NCBI RefSeq assembly: GCF_041916735.1
Contig: NZ_JAYRYY010000001.1
Source: Zoogloea sp016790385
GTDB taxonomy: Bacteria; Pseudomonadota; Gammaproteobacteria; Burkholderiales; Rhodocyclaceae
DNA: 64,000 nucleotides
Strand: one strand, 5' to 3'
A model generated the notes under the pieces. The model worked only from the letters and a program-made list of their open reading frames with translations. It had not been told where the DNA came from and did not search any database. The translations under genes and the position numbers were made by a program. Position 1 is the first letter of the stretch, and the number at the start of each line of letters is the position of its first letter. This document shows, piece by piece, positions 8,033 to 16,267 of the stretch.

Positions 8033-8038
8033 CGTATA
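8033..8038 (-). promoter_or_regulatory. candidate -10 element of the aromatic operon promoter
   Basis: On the minus strand this reads TATACG, four of six matching TATAAT. It predicts a start of transcription near 8026. The centre of the FNR-type box (8067.5) is then 41.5 bases upstream, the class II activator spacing. No clear -35 box is needed or seen. The placement is inferred from spacing only. Confidence 0.45.
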
Positions 8039-8060
8039 TTTTTCGCCATGGCAAGCGTTT

Positions 8061-8074
8061 TTGATCCAGATCAA
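8061..8074. promoter_or_regulatory. FNR/ANR-type binding site
   Basis: TTGATCCAGATCAA matches the FNR/ANR consensus TTGAT-N4-ATCAA at all ten defined positions. It lies in AT-rich DNA between the divergent hydrolase and TetR genes, at a distance suited to class II activation of the aromatic operon. FNR-family proteins respond to low oxygen, which would link an O2-consuming pathway to micro-oxic conditions. Confidence 0.7.
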
Positions 8075-8177
8075 AATCCGGAAACCGTTTATTTTCTGTT
8101 TTTACCTTTTATTTCAATTATTTATAAAGATAAATATTTTTTACCCACCCATAGATAAACTCGAAGCAATCTCCATA

Positions 8178-8193
8178 CATACACTAGTGTATG
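8178..8193. promoter_or_regulatory. TetR-type operator 2 (perfect palindrome)
   Basis: CATACACTAGTGTATG is a perfect 16-bp palindrome, extending to 18 bp (8177-8194), with the same CATAC-N6-GTATG core as operator 1. It lies on the regulator side of the intergenic region, 122 bases before the TetR start codon. It could serve autoregulation or, with operator 1 at 170 bases centre to centre, DNA looping. Confidence 0.75.
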
Positions 8194-8315
8194 TTTAGAA
8201 AGTGCAGAATTCGCTCCATACAGCCCCGTCCGGAAAGCTGGCGTAAACGCCGTTCCTGGCCGGAAAAGTGGAGGGAAGCTGATACAATCCCGCATCCGCT
8301 GTCCCCCGCTTCCCC

Positions 8316-8927
8316 ATGGCCGCATCAGACTCTTCCACGCCCCCCGCTCCACCCGCCACAACGCCCGGCAAGGTGCAACTCACGCCCACAGACTGGATCA
8401 AGGCTGCCACTGAGGTGTTGGTGGACAAGAGCATCGACGCCGTGCGCGTCGACGTACTGGCCAAGGGGCTCAAAGTCACCCGCGGCAGCTTCTACTGGCA
8501 TTTCCAGGATCGCGATGACCTGCTCAGGCAATTGCTCAAGTCGTGGCGCGATGCGGCCACCGAGCAGATCATCAACCGCTTCGAGCGCAGCGGAGCCGAC
8601 CCGGAAGCCCTCGTGAAAGAGCTCGCGTCCCTGCCCTTCCGCGGGACCGCGGCCTTCAACTCAGCGTCCATAGAACTGGCGATCCGGGCCTGGGCGCGTC
8701 GGGACGAGATGGCCCGCCAGGTGGTGGACGAAGTGGACGCCAAACGCCTCTCCTATATCTCCCAATGCTTCGTGGCGCTGGGCTACAACTTCCAGGAGGC
8801 CGGCATGCGCGCCTTCGTGCTCTACAGCTACATGATCAGCGAGTCCCTGATGCGCGGTCAGGGCACCGAGACCCAGCGCCAACAGCGCCGGGAGTTCGTT
8901 GAGAAGTTCCTGCTGCAAACGCCCTGA
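8316..8927 (+). CDS. TetR/AcrR family transcriptional regulator of the aromatic operon
   Basis: This 203-residue regulator has an N-terminal helix-turn-helix (DWIKAATEVLVDKSIDAVRV, then VLAKGLKVTRGSFYWHFQDR, roughly residues 27-73) and an all-helical ligand domain. An extended -10-like TGATACAAT lies at about 8280-8288. It is divergent to the ring-cleavage operon and flanked by two palindromic operators, the typical local-repressor layout. The ligand is probably the aromatic substrate, a pathway intermediate or a CoA ester. It is clearly a paralogue of the regulator at 43778, sharing GSFYWHF in the recognition helix and AxRxWARRDE in the ligand domain. Confidence 0.9.
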   Translation: MAASDSSTPPAPPATTPGKVQLTPTDWIKAATEVLVDKSIDAVRVDVLAKGLKVTRGSFYWHFQDRDDLLRQLLKSWRDAATEQIINRFERSGADPEALVKELASLPFRGTAAFNSASIELAIRAWARRDEMARQVVDEVDAKRLSYISQCFVALGYNFQEAGMRAFVLYSYMISESLMRGQGTETQRQQRREFVEKFLLQTP

Positions 8928-9016
8928 CCCGGCCGCCCGGCCCGGAACTTGCAGCACCTGGGCGAGTCTGGAATGAAAGCCCGCCCCAGACCCGCCCTTC
9001 ACCAAGGAGCCCCCGC

Positions 9017-10276
9017 GTGACCGCGACCCCCATCCAGATCATCGGCGCCGCACTTTTTGCCATCGCCATCCTGCACACCTTTGCCACCAAGTTCTTCGAG
9101 CGACTGGCCCACGCCGGGCCCCGGCATGCGGGCCTGTGGCACTTGCTTGGCGAGATTGAAGTGGTGTTCGGCTTCTGGGCCATGGTGCTGATGATCGCCA
9201 TGTTCGCCCTGGTCGGCTCGGCCCCGGCCATCGAGTACATCGAGTCGCGAAACTTCACCGAACCCATGTTCGTCTTCGCCATCATGGTCATCGCCGGCAC
9301 GCGGCCCATTCTTCACGCCGCCTCGGCCCTGGTGAGCCTGATCGCCCGGGCCATACCCCTGCCCGGGTCCGCCGCCGCCTACTTCACCGTGCTTTCGGTC
9401 GTGCCCCTGCTCGGCTCCTTCATCACCGAACCGGCCGCCATGACCCTCGCCGCCCTCATCCTGCGCGACCAGTTCTTCACCCGGGGCATCTCCACCCGCC
9501 TGATGTACCTCACCCTCGGCGTGCTCTTCGTGAACATCTCCATCGGTGGCACCCTCACGCCTTTTGCCGCCCCCCCGGTGCTGATGGTGGCCGCCAAGTG
9601 GGACTGGAACACCAGCTTCATGCTCACCCACTTCGGCTGGAAGGCCGCCATCGCGGTCGGCATCAACGCCCTGCTGGTCACGCTGGTGTCCCTCCGCGAA
9701 CTCGGCGCCCTCGCCCCCGCGGGTAACGATGCCGCCACGCCCCGCGTGCCCCTGGTGCTGACCCTGGTGCACATCGCCTTCCTGATCGGCGTGGTGGTGT
9801 TTGCCCACCACCCGCCCCTCTTCATGGGCCTGTTCCTGTTCTTCCTCGGCGTCGCCCACGCCTACACCCGCCACCAGGACCGCCTGATCCTCAAGGAAGG
9901 CCTGCTGGTGGCCTTCTTCCTGGCCGGGCTGGTGGTGCTGGGCGGCCAGCAGCAATGGTGGCTGCAACCCCTTCTCATGAGCATGAGCAGCGACGCCGTC
10001 TTCATCGGCGCCACCGCCCTCACCGCCTTCACCGACAACGCCGCCCTGACCTACCTGGGCTCCCTGGTCGAAGGCCTCTCCGACGACTTCAAATACGCCC
10101 TGGTCGCCGGCGCCGTGACCGGTGGCGGCCTCACCATCATCGCCAACGCTCCCAACCCGGCCGGCGTATCCATCCTCAAGGAGAGCTTCAGCGAGCAGGC
10201 CGTGAATCCGCTGGGACTGCTCGCGGCGGCCATTGCCCCGACAGTGGTGGCGGGGCTGGCGTTTCGGTTGTTGTGA
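9017..10276 (+). CDS. putative Na+/H+ antiporter family membrane protein
   Basis: This 419-residue polytopic protein has about ten to twelve hydrophobic segments. It starts at GTG 9017 after AAGGAG. Conserved polar membrane motifs include GSFITEPAAMTLAALIL, FVNISIGGTLTPFAAPPVLM and the C-terminal FTDNAALTYLGS plus NAPNPAG. These resemble the ion-binding motifs of the NhaD/ion-transporter superfamily and the group annotated as putative Na+/H+ antiporter (Na_H_antiport_3). It is probably transcribed alone or after the TetR gene, 89 bases downstream. Its ion and direction are not evident from the sequence. Confidence 0.75.
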   Translation: MTATPIQIIGAALFAIAILHTFATKFFERLAHAGPRHAGLWHLLGEIEVVFGFWAMVLMIAMFALVGSAPAIEYIESRNFTEPMFVFAIMVIAGTRPILHAASALVSLIARAIPLPGSAAAYFTVLSVVPLLGSFITEPAAMTLAALILRDQFFTRGISTRLMYLTLGVLFVNISIGGTLTPFAAPPVLMVAAKWDWNTSFMLTHFGWKAAIAVGINALLVTLVSLRELGALAPAGNDAATPRVPLVLTLVHIAFLIGVVVFAHHPPLFMGLFLFFLGVAHAYTRHQDRLILKEGLLVAFFLAGLVVLGGQQQWWLQPLLMSMSSDAVFIGATALTAFTDNAALTYLGSLVEGLSDDFKYALVAGAVTGGGLTIIANAPNPAGVSILKESFSEQAVNPLGLLAAAIAPTVVAGLAFRLL

Positions 10277-10393
10277 TCCGCATGCCCCGCGCACCGGCCG
10301 GCATCTGGAATAAGCTTTGAACAATTAATTGGTTCGCGGCTCTCACCCGGCCGCCTAGACTCAGGCCTCCCCCGCAGTGCCCCGGAGGCCGCC

Positions 10394-11035
10394 ATGCAAC
10401 ACACCACCCTGATCGTTCCCGGCTTTCGCGGCAGTGGGCCGGCCCACTGGCAGACCTGGTTCGAAGCGCAGCTGCCCAACGCCCGGCGGGTGTCGGGTAT
10501 CGACTGGGAGCAGCCCGTGCTGCCCCACTGGGCCCAGGCCGTGCGCGACGGCATCGACCGCGCATCGGGTCCGGTTTGGCTGGTGGCCCACAGCTTTGGC
10601 TGTCTGGCGGCAGCGCTGGCGGCAAGCCAACGCCGGGAGCGGGTGGCCGGACTCCTGCTGGTGGCGCCGGCTGATCCGCAGCGCTTCACCGCCCAAGGTT
10701 TGCGAAACGCCGACACCGTGCCGGAACTGCCCAGCCTGGCGCACTGGATTCCCCGCAGCCCCCTCGGTGCGCCCTGCCTGGTGGTCGCCAGCACCAACGA
10801 CCCCTGGGTGCGCCTGTCATCAGCGGCCTACTGGGCGCAGTGCTGGGGCGGACAGCTCGAGAACATTGGTGCCGCCGGGCATATCAACGTGGATTCCGGC
10901 CACGGCCCCTGGCCCCAGGGCCTGGCGCTCTTCAAGACATTGCAGGCCGCGCAAGGCGATCTGCCCCTGGGCGCCATCACCGGCCTCGACCGATGCCGTG
11001 ACAAACTCCCGCTGCAACACCGGGAGCCGGCCTGA
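10394..11035 (+). CDS. small serine hydrolase, RBBP9/YdeN family
   Basis: This 213-residue alpha/beta hydrolase begins LIVPGFRGSGPAHWQTWFE, the signature of the RBBP9/YdeN family. It has the nucleophile motif AHSFG near residue 67, and a late Asp (STNDPWV) and His (AGHINVDSGHG) that complete the triad. Family members are small cytoplasmic esterase-like proteins of poorly defined substrate. The start at 10394 follows CGGAGG. It has no clear functional link to its neighbours. Confidence 0.8.
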   Translation: MQHTTLIVPGFRGSGPAHWQTWFEAQLPNARRVSGIDWEQPVLPHWAQAVRDGIDRASGPVWLVAHSFGCLAAALAASQRRERVAGLLLVAPADPQRFTAQGLRNADTVPELPSLAHWIPRSPLGAPCLVVASTNDPWVRLSSAAYWAQCWGGQLENIGAAGHINVDSGHGPWPQGLALFKTLQAAQGDLPLGAITGLDRCRDKLPLQHREPA

Positions 11036-11144
11036 CCCGGCGGCCACGTCGAAAAAATTTACACATGGCGGAATCAATTTCTCCAATGGGCTTATCCCCC
11101 GACCACCAAACGCGCCCAAGCCGCTGAAAATAAAAGTGACTTTA

Positions 11145-11157
11145 TTCACGCCGTGAA
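11145..11157. repeat. inverted repeat upstream of the PEP-CTERM gene
   Basis: TTCACG-C-CGTGAA is a perfect inverted repeat about 14 bases upstream of the candidate sigma-54 promoter. A partly overlapping repeat GTGA-N6-TCAC begins just before it, and another CGTGAA half-site lies at 11173-11178. This could be an activator-binding site, though sigma-54 activators usually bind further upstream. The 11036-11241 gap holds nothing else recognisable. Confidence 0.4.
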
Positions 11158-11170
11158 AAGTTCGACGGCA

Positions 11171-11184
11171 GGCGTGAAATTTGC
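11171..11184 (+). promoter_or_regulatory. candidate sigma-54 (-24/-12) promoter
   Basis: GGCGTGAAATTTGC has the invariant GG and GC of sigma-54 promoters separated by exactly ten bases, with TTGC at -12 as in the consensus. The start of transcription would be near 11196, about 45 bases before the PEP-CTERM start codon. PEP-CTERM genes in some beta-proteobacteria are known to depend on RpoN and the PrsK/PrsR two-component system, which supports the call. Confidence 0.5.
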
Positions 11185-11241
11185 GACAGCTATGGACCCA
11201 TTGCCTTCGTCCCTATGACGACACCTGCCAGGGAGCCCGCC

Positions 11242-11970
11242 ATGCTGATCAGACCCCGTCTCTTCACTTCCCTGCTGCCGGTGTTGCTCGGCCTGAGCGC
11301 CCTGCCCTCAGCCCATGCGGCTCCGGCCATCATGAACGGCGGTTTCGAGTCGGGCTTTGCCAACTGGACCACCCTGGACCAGACCGGCAGTGAAGGCACT
11401 TTCTATCTCCAGAGCGGCACCACCAGCCCGACCACGGGCTTAGCCGTGCCCGCCCCCCCGGAGGGCAGCCAGGCCGCCATGAGCGATGCCGGACTCGGTG
11501 GCCCCGGCAGTCACGTGCTGTACCAGGATTTCGTTGCCAGCGCGGTCGGCGCCACCCTGAGTTTCGAACTCTTCGTCGGCAACCGGGCCAACAATTTCTA
11601 CACCCCCGCCACCCTGGATTTCTCCACCCCGGCCCTCAACCAGCAGGCGCGGGTGGACATCCTGAAGGCCGGTGCCGATGCCTTCAGTGTGGACTCAGGC
11701 GACATCCTGATGACCCTTTACCAGACCCAGGTGGGCGATGCCGCGGTTTCGGGCTACACCACCATCACCCGGGACATCACCGCCCTTCTCGCCGCCCACA
11801 ACGGTGAAACCCTGCGCCTGCGCTTTGCCGAGGCCGACAACCTCGACGTGTTCCAGTTGGGCGTGGACAACGTGCGCATCGAAGTCCAGGGCAACCCGGT
11901 GCCGGAGCCCGCCTCGGTGCTGCTGCTCGCCGGCGCCCTGGGTGTGCTGGCCGTCACCCGGCGCCGCTAG
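11242..11970 (+). CDS. PEP-CTERM sorting domain protein
   Basis: This is a 242-residue secreted protein. ATG 11242 is preferred over 11215 because AGGGAG lies just before it and it places the signal peptide (MLIRPRLFTSLLPVLLGLSA, cut near AHA-AP) at the N-terminus. The C-terminus has the PEP-CTERM signal: VPEPAS, a hydrophobic stretch (VLLLAGALGVLAV), then TRRR. Exosortase would cut here and pass the protein to the cell surface or exopolysaccharide matrix. The middle (NGGFESGFANWTTLDQTGS, later VDNVRIE) resembles a lectin-like jelly-roll domain. No exosortase gene is in the window. Confidence 0.88.
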   Translation: MLIRPRLFTSLLPVLLGLSALPSAHAAPAIMNGGFESGFANWTTLDQTGSEGTFYLQSGTTSPTTGLAVPAPPEGSQAAMSDAGLGGPGSHVLYQDFVASAVGATLSFELFVGNRANNFYTPATLDFSTPALNQQARVDILKAGADAFSVDSGDILMTLYQTQVGDAAVSGYTTITRDITALLAAHNGETLRLRFAEADNLDVFQLGVDNVRIEVQGNPVPEPASVLLLAGALGVLAVTRRR

Positions 11971-12046
11971 CCCTCGGCCCTTCCCCGGCCCTTTCCCACG
12001 GCGCGCCCACTGCCCGACGCGCCCCGTCGTTCAAGTGGAGGTCACG

Positions 12047-13582
12047 ATGAAACACACTCGGTCCGTCTCCCGATATCGTCGCGGCCGTAACGGCCTGCTG
12101 ACTGCACTCACCCTGTGGGGCGTGGCGCTTGGCTGGCCCGGTGGTGCTCAGGCCGACACCACTCCCCTGCAACTGCTCGATCCGGCCCTGCAAGTCAGTA
12201 CCGTGGTGAGCAGCGGGCTCACCCAGCCCATCGGCATCGTATTCCTGGGCAGAAACGACTTCCTGGTGCCCGAGAAGTCCTCGGGGCAAATCAAGCGGGT
12301 AATCAATGGCGTCGTCCAGGCCATGCCGGTGCTGGATCTGGCTGTCAATTCAGCCTCCGAGCGGGGGCTGCTCAGCGTAGTGCTGCACCCGCGCTTTCCG
12401 ACCCAGCCCTATGTGTATGTACGCTGGACCGAGAGCGCGAGTGGTTTGGATTCGAACGCGGTGGCCGATGTTCCCTTGCTTGGCAACCGGGTGGACCGCT
12501 TCACCTGGGACGGCAGCACCTTGTCCTTCGACATGAATCTGATGCGGCTGCGTGCCCGCCAGAACGACAACATCGCCGTGCCCGGCCACGACGGCACCAA
12601 CAACGCCAACGAAGCCGGCAATCACAACGGCGGGGTGATGCGCTTCGGCCCGGACGGCAAGCTTTATGTCTTCATGGGTGATCAGGGCCGGCGTGGCTGG
12701 TTGCAGAACCTGCCCAACGGCCCCTTCCTCACGGCCCCGCTGCTGGACGACACCTTCGGCGGCCCGGCCCCCGACAGTGCCCACCTGAGCGGCGTCATCC
12801 TGCGCGTGAATGATGACGGTTCGACCCCCGCCGACAACCCCTTCTATGCCGTGGGTGCAGGCATCGGCGGCGAGGTGGGGCAAAACGTCCAGAAGATTTA
12901 CTCCTATGGCCACCGCAATGGCTTCGGCATGGCCTTCGACCCACAGACTGGCTACCTGTGGGAGACGGAAAACGCGGACGACGCCTATTCCGAGCTAAAC
13001 CGGGTGGTACCGGGCATGAACGGAGGCTGGATCCAGTTCGCCGGGCCGATCAGCCGCGTGAAAGACTGGAAGACCATCGAGTCCACCCAGTTCAATCAGA
13101 CCCTGCAGCAGGTGCGCTATCCGCCCACCCGGGCGGCCTACACGCCAGCCCTGGCCCAGGCGCGTCTCTTCATGCTCCCCGGTGCGGTCTACAAAGACCC
13201 TGAACTGAGCTGGCGCTATGAAATCGGCCCCTCCGGCACTGCCTTCGTCAGTGGCACGGCCCTGGGCGCCGCCTATGCCGGCAGCCTGTGGATCGGATCG
13301 GCCCGGGCCTTCTCGCAGGTAGGTGGCACCGGAGGCAGCCTGTATCGCCTCCGCCTCACGCCCGATCGGCTGAGCCTCGATCTGAGCGCCGACCCGCGCC
13401 TGGCCGATCGGGTGGCCGACAACCTGTTCCGCGCACAGAAGTTCGAGGGCACGGAAAGCGAAACGCTTTTGATCGGCAGAGGCTTCGGCATCACCCCGAG
13501 CATCGAGCAGGGGCCTGACGGCGCGCTTTACGTGGTCTCCCTGTCCGACAACCTGATCTACCGGATCACACCCAGCCCCTGA
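12047..13582 (+). CDS. secreted PQQ-dependent sugar dehydrogenase-like protein (GSDH family)
   Basis: This is a 511-residue protein. ATG 12047 is chosen because GTGGAGG precedes it and a signal peptide follows (hydrophobic LLTALTLWGVALGWPGG, then AQA-DT). The mature part resembles soluble aldose dehydrogenases with a six-bladed propeller: GLLSVVLHPRFPTQPYVYVRW, NHNGGVMRFGPDGKLYVFMGD, IYSYGHRNGFGMAFDP and the calcium/PQQ-side ENADDAYSELN. It would oxidise sugars in the periplasm if PQQ is available. It follows the PEP-CTERM gene by 76 bases and may share its transcript, suggesting a surface or polysaccharide role. Confidence 0.8.
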   Translation: MKHTRSVSRYRRGRNGLLTALTLWGVALGWPGGAQADTTPLQLLDPALQVSTVVSSGLTQPIGIVFLGRNDFLVPEKSSGQIKRVINGVVQAMPVLDLAVNSASERGLLSVVLHPRFPTQPYVYVRWTESASGLDSNAVADVPLLGNRVDRFTWDGSTLSFDMNLMRLRARQNDNIAVPGHDGTNNANEAGNHNGGVMRFGPDGKLYVFMGDQGRRGWLQNLPNGPFLTAPLLDDTFGGPAPDSAHLSGVILRVNDDGSTPADNPFYAVGAGIGGEVGQNVQKIYSYGHRNGFGMAFDPQTGYLWETENADDAYSELNRVVPGMNGGWIQFAGPISRVKDWKTIESTQFNQTLQQVRYPPTRAAYTPALAQARLFMLPGAVYKDPELSWRYEIGPSGTAFVSGTALGAAYAGSLWIGSARAFSQVGGTGGSLYRLRLTPDRLSLDLSADPRLADRVADNLFRAQKFEGTESETLLIGRGFGITPSIEQGPDGALYVVSLSDNLIYRITPSP

Positions 13583-13599
13583 GCGGGCACCGCTGGGGA

Positions 13600-14475
13600 C
13601 TACTCCTCGGCCTGCCATCTCCCTTCGGCCGCGGCGGCCGCCCGCCCGGCCTGGCGGATGGCATCTTCGGTCTTTGCCGCCTCGATCACCTGCATCACCT
13701 CGTCCAGGTCGGCCGGGGTGTCGTCGGGGGTCCAGGTGCCGGTGAGCACGCTGTCCGGGTGCAGCTTGCCCGATTCATACAGGGCCCAGATCTCCGGCGC
13801 ATAGTGGGTTTCCAGCAGCTCGGGGGCAAACTGGCCGAAGTAGGTGGCCAGATTGTTCACATCCCGCGCCAGAATGGCGCTGGCGTTCTGGTTGGCGGCG
13901 GCATCCACGGCCTGGGGCAGATCGATGATCACCGGGCCGTTTTCGTCCAACAGCACGTTGTACTCCGACAGATCCCCATGGACGATGCCGGCGCACAGCA
14001 TGCGCACCACCTGGCGGATCAGATCGGCATGAAAGCGGCGCGCCTCGTCGGGTTCCAGCGCCACATCATTGAGGCGCGGTGCCGGCTCGCCGTCAGCGTC
14101 GGCCACCAGCTCCATCAGCAGCACACCCTCGTGAAACTGGTAGGGCGTGGGCACCCGAACACCCGCCTCAGCGAGGCGGCGCAGGGCGTCGACCTCGGCG
14201 TGCTGCCAGGCTGCCTCCTGCTCCTGACGGCCATAGCGGGATCCTTTGGCCATGGCCCGGGCCTGACGGCTGTTCTTGACCTTGCGCCCCTCGATGTAGT
14301 CCACCGCGGTGTGGAAGCCGCGTTTGTTGGCCTCCTTGTACACCTTGGCGCAGCGCACCTCGTCGCCACACTGGACAACATAGACCATGGCCTCCTTGCC
14401 GCTCATGAGCTGGCGGATCACGCCATCCACCAGGCCGTCGGCCACCAGGGGTTCGATGCGGGCAGGCGTTCTCAT
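13600..14475 (-). CDS. RIO-family serine/threonine protein kinase
   Basis: This 291-residue protein has the RIO kinase signatures: phosphate loop SGKEAMVY (25-32), ATP-binding K44 in CAKVYKE, catalytic HGDLSEYN (H166, D168, N173) and metal-binding D185 in IIDLPQAVD. The QEQEAAWQHAEVDALRRLAEAGV helix and the EWNVLL-like element match RIO1-type kinases found in gamma- and beta-proteobacteria. Eukaryotic RIO1 acts in ribosome maturation, but bacterial roles are not established. The gene is convergent with the sugar dehydrogenase gene and ends 17 bases from it. An Ala/Glu-rich tail follows the kinase domain. Confidence 0.9.
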   Translation of the reverse strand: MRTPARIEPLVADGLVDGVIRQLMSGKEAMVYVVQCGDEVRCAKVYKEANKRGFHTAVDYIEGRKVKNSRQARAMAKGSRYGRQEQEAAWQHAEVDALRRLAEAGVRVPTPYQFHEGVLLMELVADADGEPAPRLNDVALEPDEARRFHADLIRQVVRMLCAGIVHGDLSEYNVLLDENGPVIIDLPQAVDAAANQNASAILARDVNNLATYFGQFAPELLETHYAPEIWALYESGKLHPDSVLTGTWTPDDTPADLDEVMQVIEAAKTEDAIRQAGRAAAAAEGRWQAEE

Positions 14476-14686
14476 GTGGCCGACGACGAGGCCGTTTCGA
14501 GGGTGGCGCCCGTCGTGGGGGCTAAGGCGTGTGTGCTCATGGCTTACCTGGGAAAAGCGTGAAAAGGCGGAAACGGGCAGATGGGCGCGGCGCGCGCACC
14601 GCTGCCGAAGTGTTTCAGGGGGCCGGGAAATCCAGCCAGCGGGCCGTGGGCTTGGGCGGGAAACGACGTTGCCCGGCGGGACGATG

Positions 14687-14723
14687 GGGGCGGATTATCC
14701 CCCAAGCCGCTCCAATCCGCCCC
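14687..14723. repeat. 10-bp perfect inverted repeat in the 14476-14833 gap
   Basis: GGGGCGGATT and AATCCGCCCC form a perfect 10-bp stem around a 17-base spacer. The 358-base gap between the RIO kinase start and the next gene otherwise shows nothing recognisable. It must hold both divergent promoters, so the repeat may be an operator or a hairpin in a leader. Confidence 0.4.
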
Positions 14724-14833
14724 TCCGAGCAGACAAAGACCATACAAAAGTCGGGTTTTGCCGTGGAAACCCTTACACTGCCCGTCCCACGAACGGACGA
14801 TCGGCGTCCTGCCGGTCTTCAAGAGGTTTAGAG

Positions 14834-15313
14834 ATGTACCCGACCCACGATGCAGATGCCCTCCTCATGCTGGCCGCCACCCTGGCCACCAAGCGCCGCC
14901 CGGCCGAGCTGGTGGAGGTCATCGCCGCCTTCGACCTGCTCCAGGAGCCGGTGCCCTCCACCGGCCGCCTGATCGACAGCATCCAGCGCCTGTCAGCCCA
15001 CGGCCTGCTGTGTGAGGTGGACGGGGGCCTGGCCCTGAGTACCGAGGGGCAGCTGCTCATGTCGGCCCTGCCCAAGCGCGGCGACACGGCCCAGCGTGTG
15101 TTCTTTGTGCGTGAAAAGCTCTCGGCCCATCCGGGCCGGGCGGACCATCCGTCGATTCACCTGGACACCGCCCGGGTGAATGCCGCGGTGCTGGCCCAGC
15201 GTGCCCAGGCCAAAGCCCCGGGCAAGAACCTGCTGATGCCCAAACCCAAGGTGGAGGAAGACGACAAGCGTCGCCCCGCCCCCTGGCGCAAACACCCCGG
15301 CCGCCGCGGCTGA
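14834..15313 (+). CDS. hypothetical protein with winged-helix-like region
   Basis: This 159-residue protein is not recognised. Its first about 80 residues (LMLAATLATKRRPAELVEVIAAFDLLQ, then LIDSIQRLSAHGLLCEVDGGLALSTEGQLLM) look like a helical winged-helix module, in which a strand pair LCEVDGGLALS follows the helices. The C-terminal half is basic and Pro-rich (KVEEDDKRRPAPWRKHPGRRG), suggesting nucleic-acid contact. It has no signal peptide or membrane segment. It converges on cysB with a 9-base gap. Confidence 0.7.
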   Translation: MYPTHDADALLMLAATLATKRRPAELVEVIAAFDLLQEPVPSTGRLIDSIQRLSAHGLLCEVDGGLALSTEGQLLMSALPKRGDTAQRVFFVREKLSAHPGRADHPSIHLDTARVNAAVLAQRAQAKAPGKNLLMPKPKVEEDDKRRPAPWRKHPGRRG

Positions 15314-15322
15314 ACGCGGATC

Positions 15323-16267
15323 TCAGTACGAAGGGTCTCCGTCGGCATCCGGGCGCAGCGCGGCCCGGACCACGTTTTCAGAGAGATCCGCCGAACACAG
15401 CTCGATGAAGCGGTAGGCAAAACCGCGCAGGAAGTGCCCCTTGCGGATGGCGATGCGGGTCACGTTCTCTTCGAAGAGATGACTGCTGGCCAGCATGCGC
15501 AAGCCCTGGTCCCGGTTCGGGTCATAGGCCATCGAGGCCACGATGCCCACTCCCAACCCCAACTCCACGTAGGCCTTGATCACGTCCGCGTCCAAGGCCG
15601 ACATGACGATGTCGGGCGTCAGCCCGGCCTTGGCAAAGGTCTCGTCGATACGTGCGCGGCCGGTGAAGCCCTCGTGGTAGGTGATGACCGGATGCTCGGC
15701 CACCGCATCGAGGGTCAGCGGTTCGACCGACTCCAGGGCATGCCCGGCCGGCACGATCACCGAGTGATGCCAGCCGTAGTATGGAAAGGACACGAAATCC
15801 GCCACGCCGGCGAGGGATTCGGTGGCAATGCCGATATCGGCCCGCCCGTCCTGCAACATGGTGACGATTTCCGTGGGGCTGGCCTGGTGCAGCACCAGAT
15901 GCACCTTGGGGAAAGCCTGCTTGAACTGGGTTACCACCCGGGGCAAGGCGTAGCGTGCCTGGGTGTGGGTCGTGACCACGGTGAGCTGGCCGTGGTCCTT
16001 GTTGCTGAACTGCTCGGCGATGCTCTTAATGTTGCGGGCATCCATGAGCATGCGGTCCACGATATGCACCAGCTCCTGGCCCGGCTCGGTGAGGCCGAGC
16101 AGACGCTTGCCCTTGCGGATGAAGAGTTCAAGGCCCAGCTCGTCCTCCAGATCCTTGATGTGTTTGGAGACGCCCGACTGGGAGGTGAACAGGGCATTGG
16201 CCACCTCGGTCAGGTTGAAATTGCGGCGCACCGTCTCGTGGATGATGCGCAGTTGCTGGAAATTCAT
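15323..16267 (-). CDS. cysB: CysB-family LysR-type regulator of sulfur assimilation
   Basis: This 314-residue LysR-family protein begins MNFQQLRIIHETVRRNFNLTE, with the helix-turn-helix TSQSGVSKHIKDLEDELG and the CysB-type stretch FIRKGKRLLGLTEPGQ. The effector domain (VVTTHTQARYALP, then GRADIGIATE) is typical of CysB/Cbl, which sense N-acetylserine or adenosine phosphosulfate. It is the last gene of the sulfate uptake operon, and its start overlaps the cysA stop by one base. This layout suggests it controls the operon that encodes it. CysB and Cbl are hard to separate by eye. Confidence 0.88.
   Translation of the reverse strand: MNFQQLRIIHETVRRNFNLTEVANALFTSQSGVSKHIKDLEDELGLELFIRKGKRLLGLTEPGQELVHIVDRMLMDARNIKSIAEQFSNKDHGQLTVVTTHTQARYALPRVVTQFKQAFPKVHLVLHQASPTEIVTMLQDGRADIGIATESLAGVADFVSFPYYGWHHSVIVPAGHALESVEPLTLDAVAEHPVITYHEGFTGRARIDETFAKAGLTPDIVMSALDADVIKAYVELGLGVGIVASMAYDPNRDQGLRMLASSHLFEENVTRIAIRKGHFLRGFAYRFIELCSADLSENVVRAALRPDADGDPSY

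Noticed and set aside
8061..8074. Reading the FNR-type box as a CRP site
   Set aside because: CRP sites have TGTGA-N6-TCACA; this has TTGAT-N4-ATCAA, the FNR form.
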